Below the pieces are notes generated by a model that was not told the DNA's origin, ran no database searches, and was given only the letters and a program-made list of their open reading frames with translations. Shown piece after piece: positions 51,093 through 60,763 of a stretch of 64,000 nucleotides of DNA. This DNA is from Arenimonas oryziterrae DSM 21050 = YC6267. GTDB lineage: Bacteria; Pseudomonadota; Gammaproteobacteria; Xanthomonadales; Xanthomonadaceae. Location of the stretch: the NCBI RefSeq assembly GCF_000420545.1, contig NZ_ATVD01000002.1, positions 1 through 64,000 on the forward strand, read 5' to 3'. Both the position numbers and the translations under genes were made by a program. Position 1 is the stretch's first letter. The number at the start of each line of letters is the position of its first letter.

Positions 51093-54000
51093 TCAGCCGA
51101 CGTAGGGATTCTGCGCGTCAGCGGCCGCTTTGGCGGCGGCCGACTTCTTGCCCCACAGCGCCGACTCGCGGGCCCGACGGATGATGTGCGCGGTGTTCTG
51201 GCCCAGATCGTCGAGCATCGCGTAAATCGTCGGCAGGAACAGCAGGCTGACCACGGTCGAGAACGCCAGGCCACCGGCAACCGCGCGGGCCATCGGATAG
51301 TACGGCGGACCGTCGCCACCGACCGACGCACCGGCGAAGCACAGCGGCAACATACCGAGAATCGCCGTCGCCATGGTCATCAGGATCGGTCGCAGACGCT
51401 CGCGGCTGCCCTCGACCAGGGCGTCGGTGCGGTTCATGCCGCCGCGACGCAGCGCGTTGATGTGTTCGACCATCACGATGCCGTTGTTCACGACCACGCC
51501 CATCAATACAAGCATGCCGATCATCGCCATGATCGAGAACGCGGTGCCCGTGAGGGCGAACACCCAGAACACGCCCAGCCACGAGAAGATGATGCTGCTG
51601 AGGATGGCGATCGGGAACAGCAGCGACTCGAACAGCGCCGCCATGACCACTAGGATCATGAAAATAGCCAGCAGCATGTTCCTGCCCATCTGGCCGCCGG
51701 CCTGGTCGTCTTCTTCGAAGGTCTGGCCCCAACTCCAGCCGTAACCCGGCGGCAGCTGTGCGCTCTTCATGACTTCCTCGACGGCCTTGCGCGCCTCGTC
51801 CTTGGTCTTGCCGTCGGCGATGCTGGCGACGATCGCCTGCGAGGTGCGGCGGTCCTGCCGCGAGATCTGCGACGAACCGCGGCGCAGGTTCACGTCCACG
51901 ACCGAGAGCAGCGGTACCGTCGTGCCGTCTGCGCGCCGCAGGTTGAGGTTAGACAAGTCCTCGACGCGGAAGGTGTCGGCGCCGGCGAAACGCACCGTCA
52001 CCGGCACTTCGGTGTCGCCACGGCGGAACTCGCGCATCGGCGAGCCGCGCAGCGCGATGCCGATGTACTGCGCGACTTCCTGCGCGCTAAATCCGTAGAT
52101 CGCCGCACGCTCGCGATTGACGGTGACCTGGATCTCGCTGTTCTCGTCGCCGGAATCCACGCGCACGTCGCGCAACTCCGGTCGCTTGGACAGCACCGGC
52201 ACCATACCCTCGCCCAACTCGGCGAGAGCATCGCTGGAATCGCCGTTGAGGTAGACGGTGATCTCCGTATCGCCGGCGCCACCATTGTTGCCGCCACCCT
52301 GGAAACCGACTTCCGCGCGAGCGAGTTTCGGCATCTCGGTGCGCATCAGCTCCTGGATTTCCTTGGGATTCTTGACGTCGTCGTTGAGCGTGAGGCGAAT
52401 GCCGCCCCAGCCCTGTTCGGCGTAGAAAACGTAGATCTGCTTGAGGTGGTAGCGCTGGCGGTTCTTTTCCAGATGCGCTTCGACCTTGGCGATTTCATCG
52501 GACATCTGTTCCAGGCTGTAGGAGCCTTTCCAGTTCATGTACAAGCCCATCTCCAGGCTTGCTTCCTCGCCGAACATGTCGAACTTGGTGAACTTCGCCG
52601 GTACCAGGCTGATGCCGATGATCAGCAGGATGCCCAGCAGGGCCTTGCCACGGTGCAGCAGCGACCAGCGCAGCAGCCCGCCGTAACGACGGCTGAGCGC
52701 TGGAATAAAGCCGTGCGCAGCGGTGACCGCCGGCGGCGTGGCCAGACGCGCGCTGATCATCGGGATCAGGCTCACCGCCACCAGCCACGAGCACAGCAGC
52801 GCGATCGTGATGGTCAGCGCGACCTCGCCCAGGAAGATGCTGATGCGATTGGTCGCGCCGAACAGGTTAGGCAGGAACACGATGATGCTGGTCAGGGTGC
52901 CGGCGCTGATCGCCAGCTGCACGGCGCGCGTGCCCTCGATGGCGCAGCGCATCGGGTTCTCGGGATATTTTTCGCGGTACTGGTAGATGCTTTCGACCAC
53001 CACGACCGCGTTGTCGACCAGCATGCCGATCGCCAGCAACAGCCCCATCATCGACAGGATGTTGAGGGTGATGCCGAGGAAGTACATCGCACCCAGGGTC
53101 ATCACGATGCAGATCGGAATCGCCAGCGTCACCATCAGGGTGCTGGGCCAGTGGCGCAGGAAGTAGTAAAGGACGAACACCGACAGCAGCGAACCCAGTG
53201 CGCCAGCCTCGATGAGGTCCTTGATCGAATCGGTCACCGATTCGGCCTGGTTGTCGAACACCAGCACTTGGATGCCCTCGAGGTCGGGCGACTTCTTGAT
53301 CTCGTCGAGCTCGACCATCACCTGCCGGGCGACGTTGACGAGGTTCGACGACTGCTCGCGATAAATGTCCAAACCCACGGCCGGACGGCCGTCGAGGCGG
53401 CGGCCGAATGCCTGCCGTTGCGGCTTGAGCCGGACTTCGGCGATGTCGGAGAGCTTCAGACCCTGCTCGTTGAGCACGAGGTCGCGCAGCTGTCCCAGAT
53501 CCTTGATCTCGCCCACCGGCTGCACGCGCAGACGTCGCTGGCCTTCGTTGATCTCACCGGCAGACACGGAGAAGTTCACGGCCGCCAGCTTCGCGGCCAG
53601 CTGGTTCAGGCCGATGTTGTGCGCGCCCAGGCGCGCGGGGTCGATCGAAACCTCGACTTCGTTGGGCGAGGCGCCGGAGATCTCCGCGCGCGCGACACCG
53701 GGCACGCGTTCGATCCGCCGCTGCACTTCGCGTTCGATGAGTTCGTAGTCCTTGCGCAGGTCGCGGTTGGAAGAGAAGCGCACGCGGATCATCGGCTGAT
53801 CGGTCAGCGAGAAGTTCTCGACGAAATAGCGTTGCAGGTCATCCGGCAGGTCCTGGCGGATCGCGTCGATGCGATCGCGCGCCTCGCTAGCAGAGACATT
53901 GACGTCGCGGTCCCAGTCGGAGAACTGGATGAAGATGTCCGCGCCCTCGGCGCGACTGGTCGAGTTCAGCGACTGGATACCCGGCAACGTCGCCAGGGCT

Positions 54001-54206
54001 TCTTCGGCCGGACGCGTGATGCTGCGTTCGACTTCCTGCGGCGTCGATCCCGAATACGGGAAATTCACCATCAGGAACGGCACGTTCACTTCCGGGAATT
54101 GTTCCAGCGGCAGGCGAACGGCGGCGATCAGTCCGATCACCACCATCGAGACGAAGAACATCACCGCCGTGACCGGCCGGCGCAGGCTGAGCTCGGCAAG
54201 CGTCAT
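51093..54206 (-). CDS. RND efflux permease subunit (AcrB/MdtC-like)
   Basis: A 1037-residue inner-membrane antiporter with the 12-helix RND plan and two large periplasmic loops. The helix-4 motif is GMLVDNAVVVVE, with Asp-Asn in place of the AcrB Asp-Asp pair, as in several HAE1 subgroups. It ends in a charged, Ala-rich tail. Last gene of a fusion protein-permease-permease operon, starting within the stop of the preceding permease (TGATG). Cargo unknown. No outer-membrane TolC gene is adjacent. Confidence 0.93.
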   Translation of the reverse strand: MTLAELSLRRPVTAVMFFVSMVVIGLIAAVRLPLEQFPEVNVPFLMVNFPYSGSTPQEVERSITRPAEEALATLPGIQSLNSTSRAEGADIFIQFSDWDRDVNVSASEARDRIDAIRQDLPDDLQRYFVENFSLTDQPMIRVRFSSNRDLRKDYELIEREVQRRIERVPGVARAEISGASPNEVEVSIDPARLGAHNIGLNQLAAKLAAVNFSVSAGEINEGQRRLRVQPVGEIKDLGQLRDLVLNEQGLKLSDIAEVRLKPQRQAFGRRLDGRPAVGLDIYREQSSNLVNVARQVMVELDEIKKSPDLEGIQVLVFDNQAESVTDSIKDLIEAGALGSLLSVFVLYYFLRHWPSTLMVTLAIPICIVMTLGAMYFLGITLNILSMMGLLLAIGMLVDNAVVVVESIYQYREKYPENPMRCAIEGTRAVQLAISAGTLTSIIVFLPNLFGATNRISIFLGEVALTITIALLCSWLVAVSLIPMISARLATPPAVTAAHGFIPALSRRYGGLLRWSLLHRGKALLGILLIIGISLVPAKFTKFDMFGEEASLEMGLYMNWKGSYSLEQMSDEIAKVEAHLEKNRQRYHLKQIYVFYAEQGWGGIRLTLNDDVKNPKEIQELMRTEMPKLARAEVGFQGGGNNGGAGDTEITVYLNGDSSDALAELGEGMVPVLSKRPELRDVRVDSGDENSEIQVTVNRERAAIYGFSAQEVAQYIGIALRGSPMREFRRGDTEVPVTVRFAGADTFRVEDLSNLNLRRADGTTVPLLSVVDVNLRRGSSQISRQDRRTSQAIVASIADGKTKDEARKAVEEVMKSAQLPPGYGWSWGQTFEEDDQAGGQMGRNMLLAIFMILVVMAALFESLLFPIAILSSIIFSWLGVFWVFALTGTAFSIMAMIGMLVLMGVVVNNGIVMVEHINALRRGGMNRTDALVEGSRERLRPILMTMATAILGMLPLCFAGASVGGDGPPYYPMARAVAGGLAFSTVVSLLFLPTIYAMLDDLGQNTAHIIRRARESALWGKKSAAAKAAADAQNPYVG

Positions 54207-57200
54207 CAGTGCGCTCCCTCGGGCAACGCATCCACGGTTACTGGCTTGCCGCGACGGATGTAGTACTCATCCGGGCGGCGATCGAGCAGGTTGTACATGA
54301 TCGGGATGACCACCAGGGTCAGCAGGGTCGACACCGTCAGACCGCCGATGACCGTGATCGCCATCGGCGCGCGCACCTCGGCACCGTCGCCGCCGAAGAA
54401 GGCCAGCGGCGCGAAGCCGAACAGCGTCGTCAGCGTGGTCATGATGATCGGACGCAGACGCGACTCGGCACCGCGGCACAGCGCATCGCGCTTGGACACG
54501 CCCTCTTCGCGCAACTGGTTGACCTTGTCGATCAGCACGATGGCGTTTTTCACCACGATGCCGACCAGCAGGATCAGGCCGATGAACACCACCACCGACA
54601 CCGGCGAATTCGACAGCCACAGCGCGGCCACCGCACCGACGATCGCCAGCGGCACCGAGAACATGATCACGAACGGGTGCAGCAGCGACTCGAACTGCGA
54701 GGCCATGACCAGGTAGACGAGGAACATCGCCAGGCCGAACGCGAACAGCAGCGAACGGATCGAGCTGTCGAGCTCTTCGCTCTGTCCGCCGAACGCGAGC
54801 TTGATTTCCGCGCCCAGTGGATTGTCGTGGACCATCTGCCGTACTTCCTGCACGGCCGTGCCCAAATCGATGCCACGCAGGTTCGAGGAGACGATCGCGA
54901 CGCGGGTCTGGTCAGCGCGATGGATCTCGCTCGGACCGATGGTTTCCACGACATTGGCCACGGAAGCCAGGGTTACCGGCTTGTCGCTCTGCGGGTTGAC
55001 GATGATCTGACGGATATCGTCCACGGAGGCACGATCGCTTTCTCGGCCGCGCACCAGCACGTCGATCTTGCGATCGCGGAAGCTGTAGCGGGTCGCGACT
55101 TCGCCGCGCACCTGGCGCACCACCTGGTCGGCGATCGCACGCGAAGTCAGGCCCAGGGCCGCCGCACGTTGCTGGTCGAAGATGATCTGGATTTCCGGAT
55201 AGCCCTGCTCCACCGACGATTTGACGTCGGCGAAGTGCGCGGAGCCCTGCATCATCTGCGCCAGCTTGCGACCGGCGCGCTGCAGCTGATCCAGGTCCTG
55301 GCCGCGCAGTTCGATTTCCAGCGGCGTCGAGAAACTGAACAACTGCGGTCGGCCGAACTTCACGCCGATGTCGGGGTACTGCGCCATGGTCTTGCGCATG
55401 CGCTCGGTCACGGCGGACTCGGTTTCACTGCTGTAGTGGTCACCGAGCACGACGCTGAGCTTGGCCACGTTCTCGCCCGACTCGGTCGGGTTCGCGTCCA
55501 GGCGCGTGCCGGTGCCGCTGACGCCGTACAGCGCTTCGATATCGGGATCGCTGTCGTGCGCCTTCTGCACCGCACGCACCAGCGCGTCGGTCTCGCGCAA
55601 CTGCGTGCCCGGCGGAAGCTTGGCGGTCATCTCGAACCGGTCCTGCGCGAGCTGCGGAATCAGGTCCGTGCCGAGGGTCGAAGCGATCATCACAGCGACC
55701 ACGAAGGCCGCCGTCGCACTGCCCAGGATCAGCCAGGGACGATCGAGGGCCCGCGGCAGCAAGCCGTGGTAGTAGCTGGCAGCGTATTCGTACGGACGCA
55801 GAATTTTCTCGCCGAGCCAGGAACCGCCGCCCAGCACGGTCGTCTGGAAAATGCGGAAGCCGCTGGTGACCACGACGCTCGCAGCGAACAGGCCGGCCTG
55901 CCACAGCAGCACGACCGCCATCGCGATGATCCAGAACGGAATGAACAGCGCGAGCTTGGGCACCAGCAGCAAAGCAAACACGCCCCAGCGCTTCCAGCTC
56001 GCCCAGGGCTTGGTCAGGGGCCAGCGCAGGATGTCCACGCCGAAGGCAAAAACCCGCAGCATCGGCGCGACCAGCAACTCGAACATCGTCTGGTGTTCGT
56101 TGGGCGCGACCGTCGGCAAGTACGACATCGGCGCCTTCGCCTTGAGCGAGGACAGCATCGGGATCAGGGTCAGCGACACGATCAGCGAGATCATCAGCGC
56201 GATCGACACGGTCAGCGCCTGGTCCTTGAACAGCTGGCCGGCGACGCCTTCCACGAACACGAGCGGGAAGAACACCGCGACCGTCGTCAGCGTCGACGCG
56301 ACCACCGCCATGCTGACTTCCTTGGTGCCAACGATCGCGGCTTCGAGGATGTTCAATCCGCGTTCGCGCGCCTTGGCGATGCTCTCCAGCACCACGATGG
56401 AGTCGTCCACGACCATGCCGGTCGCCAGTGCCAGGCCCGCGAGGGACATGACGTTCAGGCTCAGGCCCAGCTGACCCATGAAGAAGAAGGTCGCGATGAT
56501 CGAGATCGGCAGCGACAGGCCGATGACGAAGGTGCTCCAGCCGTCGCGCAGGAAGAAGAAAATGATCAGGATCGACAGGACACCGCCCATCGCCGCCTCG
56601 AACTTGACCTCGCTCAGCGCATTATTGATGAACTTCGACTGGTCCTCGATCGTCTGCACCGGGATGCCGTCGATCAGGTATGCGCCGGGTTTCGGCTGCG
56701 CTTTCGCAGCACCGGGCGGGCCGGAACCATTGGACGATTCGATCGCGCGCAAGGCCGTCCGCACGGCTTCCGCGACGGCGACGGTATTGGCGTCGCCTTC
56801 CTTGTAGACGGCGATTTCCACCGCCTCGCGGCCCTTGAAGCGGATGACCGCCTCGCGTTCCTTGTAACCCTGGTCAACGGTCGCGACATCCTTCAGCCGG
56901 ACCGGCACGCCATTGAGATTGGCGATCAGCAACTCGCGCATCTGGTCGAGGCTGCTGAACTGGTTCACCGTGCGCACGAGGTAGCGTTCGCTGCCCTCTT
57001 CGATGCGGCCGCCGGAAATGTTGACGTTTTCCTGCTTGAGGCGGTCGATGACCGTGCTCGCCGGCAGATTGAGCTGCGCCAGGCGATCGGCGTCGATCTG
57101 CACCTGCACTTCGTCTTCCAGGCCGCCGGCAACCTTGATCGCGGCGACGCCTTCGACCGGCTCCAGACGCTTTTTCAGTTCATCGTCGGCATAGCGACGC

Positions 57201-57673
57201 AGCCGCATCAGTTCCGCCTGTTCGCTACCGTTCTGCACTTCCGGCGTGGTGAGCACCAGACGCATGACCGGCTCGGTCGACGGATTGAAACGCAGCAGCA
57301 CCGGCGCCTTCGACTCCAGCGGCAGGCGCAGCACGTCGATCTTGTCGCGCACCTCCAGACTGGCCTGGTCCATGTCAGTGCCCCAGGCGAACTCGAGCAC
57401 GACGTCGCTCTGGCCCGTACGCGAAATCGACTTGAGCTTGCGCAGGTTTTTGACGACACCGACCGCTTCCTCGATCGGCTCGCTGATCAGCGTTTCGATC
57501 TCGGCGGGCGCCGCACCGGTGTACTCGGTGCGTATCGTGAGCGTCGGATAGCTCAGGTCGGGCAGCAGGTTGACCTTGAGGTCGCGCAGCGCGATGAATC
57601 CGAAGATGACGAAGGTCAACGCCACCATGAACACGGTGACGCGACGACGTGTGGCGAACTCGGCAAGATTCAT
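54206..57673 (-). CDS. RND efflux permease subunit with central hydrophobic insertion
   Basis: A 1155-residue RND permease, about 110 residues longer than usual. Helix 4 has the intact Asp-Asp pair in GMVVDDSIVVLES. The excess lies between helices 6 and 7 (about residues 505-640) and includes about 40 continuous hydrophobic residues near 558-598 (WGVFALLLVPKLALFIPFW and onwards), enough for two more membrane helices. It overlaps the fusion-protein gene by four bases. Two adjacent permeases suggest a heteromeric pump like MdtBC, not proven. Confidence 0.92.
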   Translation of the reverse strand: MNLAEFATRRRVTVFMVALTFVIFGFIALRDLKVNLLPDLSYPTLTIRTEYTGAAPAEIETLISEPIEEAVGVVKNLRKLKSISRTGQSDVVLEFAWGTDMDQASLEVRDKIDVLRLPLESKAPVLLRFNPSTEPVMRLVLTTPEVQNGSEQAELMRLRRYADDELKKRLEPVEGVAAIKVAGGLEDEVQVQIDADRLAQLNLPASTVIDRLKQENVNISGGRIEEGSERYLVRTVNQFSSLDQMRELLIANLNGVPVRLKDVATVDQGYKEREAVIRFKGREAVEIAVYKEGDANTVAVAEAVRTALRAIESSNGSGPPGAAKAQPKPGAYLIDGIPVQTIEDQSKFINNALSEVKFEAAMGGVLSILIIFFFLRDGWSTFVIGLSLPISIIATFFFMGQLGLSLNVMSLAGLALATGMVVDDSIVVLESIAKARERGLNILEAAIVGTKEVSMAVVASTLTTVAVFFPLVFVEGVAGQLFKDQALTVSIALMISLIVSLTLIPMLSSLKAKAPMSYLPTVAPNEHQTMFELLVAPMLRVFAFGVDILRWPLTKPWASWKRWGVFALLLVPKLALFIPFWIIAMAVVLLWQAGLFAASVVVTSGFRIFQTTVLGGGSWLGEKILRPYEYAASYYHGLLPRALDRPWLILGSATAAFVVAVMIASTLGTDLIPQLAQDRFEMTAKLPPGTQLRETDALVRAVQKAHDSDPDIEALYGVSGTGTRLDANPTESGENVAKLSVVLGDHYSSETESAVTERMRKTMAQYPDIGVKFGRPQLFSFSTPLEIELRGQDLDQLQRAGRKLAQMMQGSAHFADVKSSVEQGYPEIQIIFDQQRAAALGLTSRAIADQVVRQVRGEVATRYSFRDRKIDVLVRGRESDRASVDDIRQIIVNPQSDKPVTLASVANVVETIGPSEIHRADQTRVAIVSSNLRGIDLGTAVQEVRQMVHDNPLGAEIKLAFGGQSEELDSSIRSLLFAFGLAMFLVYLVMASQFESLLHPFVIMFSVPLAIVGAVAALWLSNSPVSVVVFIGLILLVGIVVKNAIVLIDKVNQLREEGVSKRDALCRGAESRLRPIIMTTLTTLFGFAPLAFFGGDGAEVRAPMAITVIGGLTVSTLLTLVVIPIMYNLLDRRPDEYYIRRGKPVTVDALPEGAH

Positions 57674-58836
57674 TTCTTGGGCGTCTCGGCAGCGGCGACG
57701 GGCGTGGTGGTGGCGTTGGCGCCGATGACCTGCACTTCGGTGCCGTCGCGGATCGCGACCTTACCGGCGGTGACGACCTGGTCGCCTTCCTTGACGCCGC
57801 TGACGATTTCCGCGAGCTCGCCGTTGCTGAAGCCGATTTTCACCGGCACGCGGGCGACCTTGGTGCCGCGCAGCACATAGACCGCCGGCTCGCCTTCGTC
57901 TTCGAGCAGGGCGATGCGCGGCACGGTGAGTGCATCCTGGCGCTGGTCATAGACGACTTCGATGCGTCCGAACATGCCCGGGCGCAGTTCCGGCGCATTG
58001 TCGAACACGCAGACCACGCGGAAGGTGCCGCTGCCCGAATCCATGACCGGACTGATGCGGTCGACGCGACCCTCGAACACCTTGCCGGGCACGGCATCGA
58101 CGACCATATGCAGCGGCATGCCGTTCTTGAGACGGGCCATTTCGCGCTCCGGCACGTTCAACGCGGCCTCGAGATGCGAATTGTTGACGATGCGGAAGAC
58201 CGGCGCGTTGAGCGTGATCAGGTTGCCCGGCTTGACCATGCGCTGGGCGATGACACCGCTGATCGGCGCGGTGATGTTGGTGTAGGACAGTTCGAGCTGC
58301 GCCAGCGCATAGCTCGCGCGGGCCGATTCGAGATCGAAGCGGATCTGTTCGCTGGCTTCGGCGCTGACGAGCTTCTGCTTCAGCAGTTCCTGCGAGCGGC
58401 GGTAGTTGTTCTCGAGCTTGTGCACGGTCGCGAGCTGGCGCTGCGCCTCGAGTCGCACCTTGTCACCGTCGATGCGCGCGAGCACCTGGCCGGCATGGAC
58501 CTGATCGCCCTCTTCGGCAAGCAGTTGCACCATCACGCCGGAGGTTTTCGCCACGACTTGGGCTTCGCCGGGGGCGTCGAGATTGGCGGTGCCCGAGTAG
58601 CTGGCCGAAATCGGCTTGCGCGAGACCTTGGCCACTTCGACCGGCACGGCATCGACCTTCTTGATCGGCTTGCCGTCCTTGTCGACCTCGGCGCTGGCAC
58701 CGTTGGGACCGGACGCGGCATTGGCATCCGGCGCGGAGCCTTTGCAGCCCCCCAGCGCAAGGCCCGCCAGGGCCAGGGCGACGGCACCGGTACGGATCAG
58801 GACAGGCATTCGGTTGGTGGCGGAGGAGGCGCTCAT
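57670..58836 (-). CDS. RND periplasmic adaptor (membrane fusion) lipoprotein
   Basis: A 388-residue adaptor. The signal ends in lipobox LGGC, giving a lipidated Cys at about position 31, and the mature protein has the lipoyl-like (AQVVAKTSGVMVQLLAEEGDQ), alpha-hairpin (YRRSQELLKQKLVS) and beta-barrel (NAPVFRIVNN) segments of the HlyD/AcrA family. First gene of the three-gene efflux operon. A short low-complexity linker after the Cys precedes the first domain. No regulator gene adjoins. Confidence 0.93.
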   Translation of the reverse strand: MSASSATNRMPVLIRTGAVALALAGLALGGCKGSAPDANAASGPNGASAEVDKDGKPIKKVDAVPVEVAKVSRKPISASYSGTANLDAPGEAQVVAKTSGVMVQLLAEEGDQVHAGQVLARIDGDKVRLEAQRQLATVHKLENNYRRSQELLKQKLVSAEASEQIRFDLESARASYALAQLELSYTNITAPISGVIAQRMVKPGNLITLNAPVFRIVNNSHLEAALNVPEREMARLKNGMPLHMVVDAVPGKVFEGRVDRISPVMDSGSGTFRVVCVFDNAPELRPGMFGRIEVVYDQRQDALTVPRIALLEDEGEPAVYVLRGTKVARVPVKIGFSNGELAEIVSGVKEGDQVVTAGKVAIRDGTEVQVIGANATTTPVAAAETPKK

Positions 58837-58984
58837 CGGGGCTCGCTTGTAGGGGTGGTGTTATAGTTGAATAGAACAGTAACGGATCACCCCCGAAAGC
58901 AGAATGTGCCGAAAGTCTAGGTGCGTTCCTGCAGGCAAGCCGCCGGTATCGGGCGACGCAGTGGGATGCGATTGTGCGCCCCCC

Positions 58985-59014
58985 TGTCTGCTCCGGGACC
59001 TCGCAGGCTATAAT
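58985..59014 (+). promoter_or_regulatory. Probable promoter of the cytochrome c pair
   Basis: Consensus -10 TATAAT (59009-59014) with a weak -35 TGTCTG (58985-58990) at an 18-base spacing, 48 bases before the first cytochrome ATG. The rest of the 226-base divergent gap 58837-59062 shows nothing I can name. Confidence 0.5.
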
Positions 59015-59062
59015 TTTGGTTTGACCTGCTCCGCCGACACTCATCCGCCGGAAACCCATTAG

Positions 59063-59392
59063 ATGAAACGAGTTCTGCTCACCGCCGCCTGCCTGGCACT
59101 GGCCCTCGCCGCTGCCCCCGCCTTTGCCAAGGGCGACATCAAGAAAGGCAAGCAACTGGCCTATACCTGTACCGGCTGCCACGGCATCGCCGAATACAAA
59201 AACGCCTACCCGAGCTACCGCGTGCCCAAGATCGGCGGCCAGAACGAGCAATACCTCGTCGCGGCGCTGACCGGCTACAAGAAGGGCGAGCGCAACCATC
59301 CGACCATGCAGGCCCAGGCGTCGAGCTTCTCGGACCAGGACATCGCCGACATCGCCGCCTACCTGTCCAGCCTGGCTCCGGCCAAGAAGTGA
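59063..59392 (+). CDS. Class I c-type cytochrome (first of tandem pair)
   Basis: A 109-residue periplasmic cytochrome with signal peptide (MKRVLLTAACLALALAAAPAFA) and heme motif CTGCH at residues 36-40. The axial Met is likely in HPTMQAQA. It resembles cytochrome c553/c5-type electron carriers. It is followed 14 bases after the stop by a paralog of the same layout, so the two arose by duplication or form a pair of electron shuttles. Partner oxidase not in the window. Confidence 0.93.
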   Translation: MKRVLLTAACLALALAAAPAFAKGDIKKGKQLAYTCTGCHGIAEYKNAYPSYRVPKIGGQNEQYLVAALTGYKKGERNHPTMQAQASSFSDQDIADIAAYLSSLAPAKK

Positions 59393-59406
59393 ACGGAATC
59401 GCTCCC

Positions 59407-59754
59407 ATGACCCTGATCCGCATCGCCACCGTCTGCCTGTCCCTCGCCTTCGCGAGTTCCGCCCTTGCTGGCGCCACCGGCAATGTCGCCCGCGGCAAGG
59501 CCAAGGCCACGGCCTGCGCCGCTTGTCACGGCGCCGACGGCAACAAAACCCTGGACGCGACTTATCCGCGCCTGGCCGGCCAGTACCCGGACTACCTGTC
59601 CAAGGCCCTGCACGAGTACAAGAACGGCAAGCGCAAGAACGCCATCATGGCGGGCCAGGCGCAGGCCTTGAGCGACCAGGACATCGCCGATCTGTCGGCG
59701 TATTTCGGTTCGCTCGACAGCCACATCCACGACCTGAGCGGCCACGCGCGCTGA
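59407..59754 (+). CDS. Class I c-type cytochrome (second of tandem pair)
   Basis: A 115-residue cytochrome with signal peptide (MTLIRIATVCLSLAFASSALA), heme motif CAACH at residues 37-41 and axial Met in NAIMAGQA. Alignment with the preceding gene is evident by eye (KGK-A-C, IADLSAYFGSL). A GTG 18 bases earlier, within the previous stop, is an alternative start; the ATG gives a normal signal peptide. A strong terminator follows. Confidence 0.92.
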   Translation: MTLIRIATVCLSLAFASSALAGATGNVARGKAKATACAACHGADGNKTLDATYPRLAGQYPDYLSKALHEYKNGKRKNAIMAGQAQALSDQDIADLSAYFGSLDSHIHDLSGHAR

Positions 59755-59783
59755 GTCTGCGCAGGCGTCGAGTTCGCGGAACG

Positions 59784-59812
59784 AAAAGGCCCCTCGCGGG
59801 GCCTTTTCTTTT
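59784..59812. terminator. Bidirectional Rho-independent terminator
   Basis: Perfect 10-bp stem AAAAGGCCCC / GGGGCCTTTT with a TCGC loop, between the second cytochrome gene and the convergent gene at 59821. Confidence 0.93.
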
Positions 59813-59820
59813 GCTCGCCA

Positions 59821-60711
59821 TCATTGCGCCGTTGCCGGCAAAGGGACCTCCGGCGGTTTGCGCTCCAGCGGCTTGCGGCATTCGCTTTCGTAAAGCGCGC
59901 GGGTCTTGCGCCAGATATCTTGCGATTTCGCCGCGACGATCAGGTCCCACCACGCCTGGCATTGTTTCTGTTCCTGCGCGCTAAGGGTCGCCGGATCGTC
60001 TTCCTTGAGCACGAAGCCGTTGTCGTTGCGCTGCACGCCGCACGCGCCGCCCAAGGCAAGCAGGGACACCTTGCAGACGATCTTCGCCTGCGGATTGCCC
60101 GGGATGCGGATGCGGATTTCCTTCGTGGACTTCTCCACGGCCTCGGTCAACAGTTCGGTCAGCAGATCCTGGTCGGGCTGCCAGTACTGATCGAAGCGCG
60201 TCGCCTCGTAGGCCAGCGCGGGCGGACGGTCGAAAAACGTGCCGGCTGCGTTGATGCCCGGGATCTGATATTCGAAAACGCGATCGTTGCTGTCGACCTT
60301 GGCGAGTTCGGCAATCAGGCTCTCGGGCAACTTGACCCGACCCGCGGCGTCGTAAATCTGCAAGGGAACGTTCTCGGGCTCAGGCGGCGGAGCGTCGGGC
60401 GACGTTTCCGTCGGCGTCTCGGACGGAGGTTCGACGGGCGTCGGCTCGGCAGACGCCGGTAGATGCACGACCATCGGTTCGAGCCGGGTTTCCTGCCGCG
60501 TGATGTAGCTCACTTCGATCGCGTCCGGACTCATGGACGGCGTCTCGGGCGACATCGCGCGCGCCAGCCAGGCGAAAGCGAGCACATGCAGGGAGGCGAT
60601 GACCGCAAGCAGGGGCACGGACCAACGGAAACCGACGCGCGGCGCCGGTTTCGCCAACGAGAGCGGTCGCCAGGGGGCCGGCACCGGCAATTCGTCAAAG
60701 GCAGCCTGCAT
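59821..60711 (-). CDS. Hypothetical bitopic membrane protein with Pro-rich spacer
   Basis: A 296-residue protein: short cytoplasmic N-terminus with a Pro-rich patch, one membrane helix (about residues 33-51), a Pro/Thr/Glu-rich periplasmic linker (about 80-110), and a C-terminal domain (about 115-290) with four Cys residues and the segment RIRIPGNPQAKIVCKVSLL. The TonB-like layout is suggestive only; no TonB C-terminal motif is seen. The ATG is chosen because GGAG is five bases upstream. Function unknown. Confidence 0.65.
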   Translation of the reverse strand: MQAAFDELPVPAPWRPLSLAKPAPRVGFRWSVPLLAVIASLHVLAFAWLARAMSPETPSMSPDAIEVSYITRQETRLEPMVVHLPASAEPTPVEPPSETPTETSPDAPPPEPENVPLQIYDAAGRVKLPESLIAELAKVDSNDRVFEYQIPGINAAGTFFDRPPALAYEATRFDQYWQPDQDLLTELLTEAVEKSTKEIRIRIPGNPQAKIVCKVSLLALGGACGVQRNDNGFVLKEDDPATLSAQEQKQCQAWWDLIVAAKSQDIWRKTRALYESECRKPLERKPPEVPLPATAQ

Positions 60712-60763
60712 GTCACTCCGCACGTTGGGGGGCGGCGCTTAGTCCCGGCATCGCCGGAAAAGT

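Noticed and set aside
54209-57880. A 1223-codon open frame on the plus strand
   Set aside because: Antisense to the RND permease and adaptor genes. The translation is His/Gln/Arg/Asp-rich and domain-free, whereas the minus-strand proteins are full-length known families.
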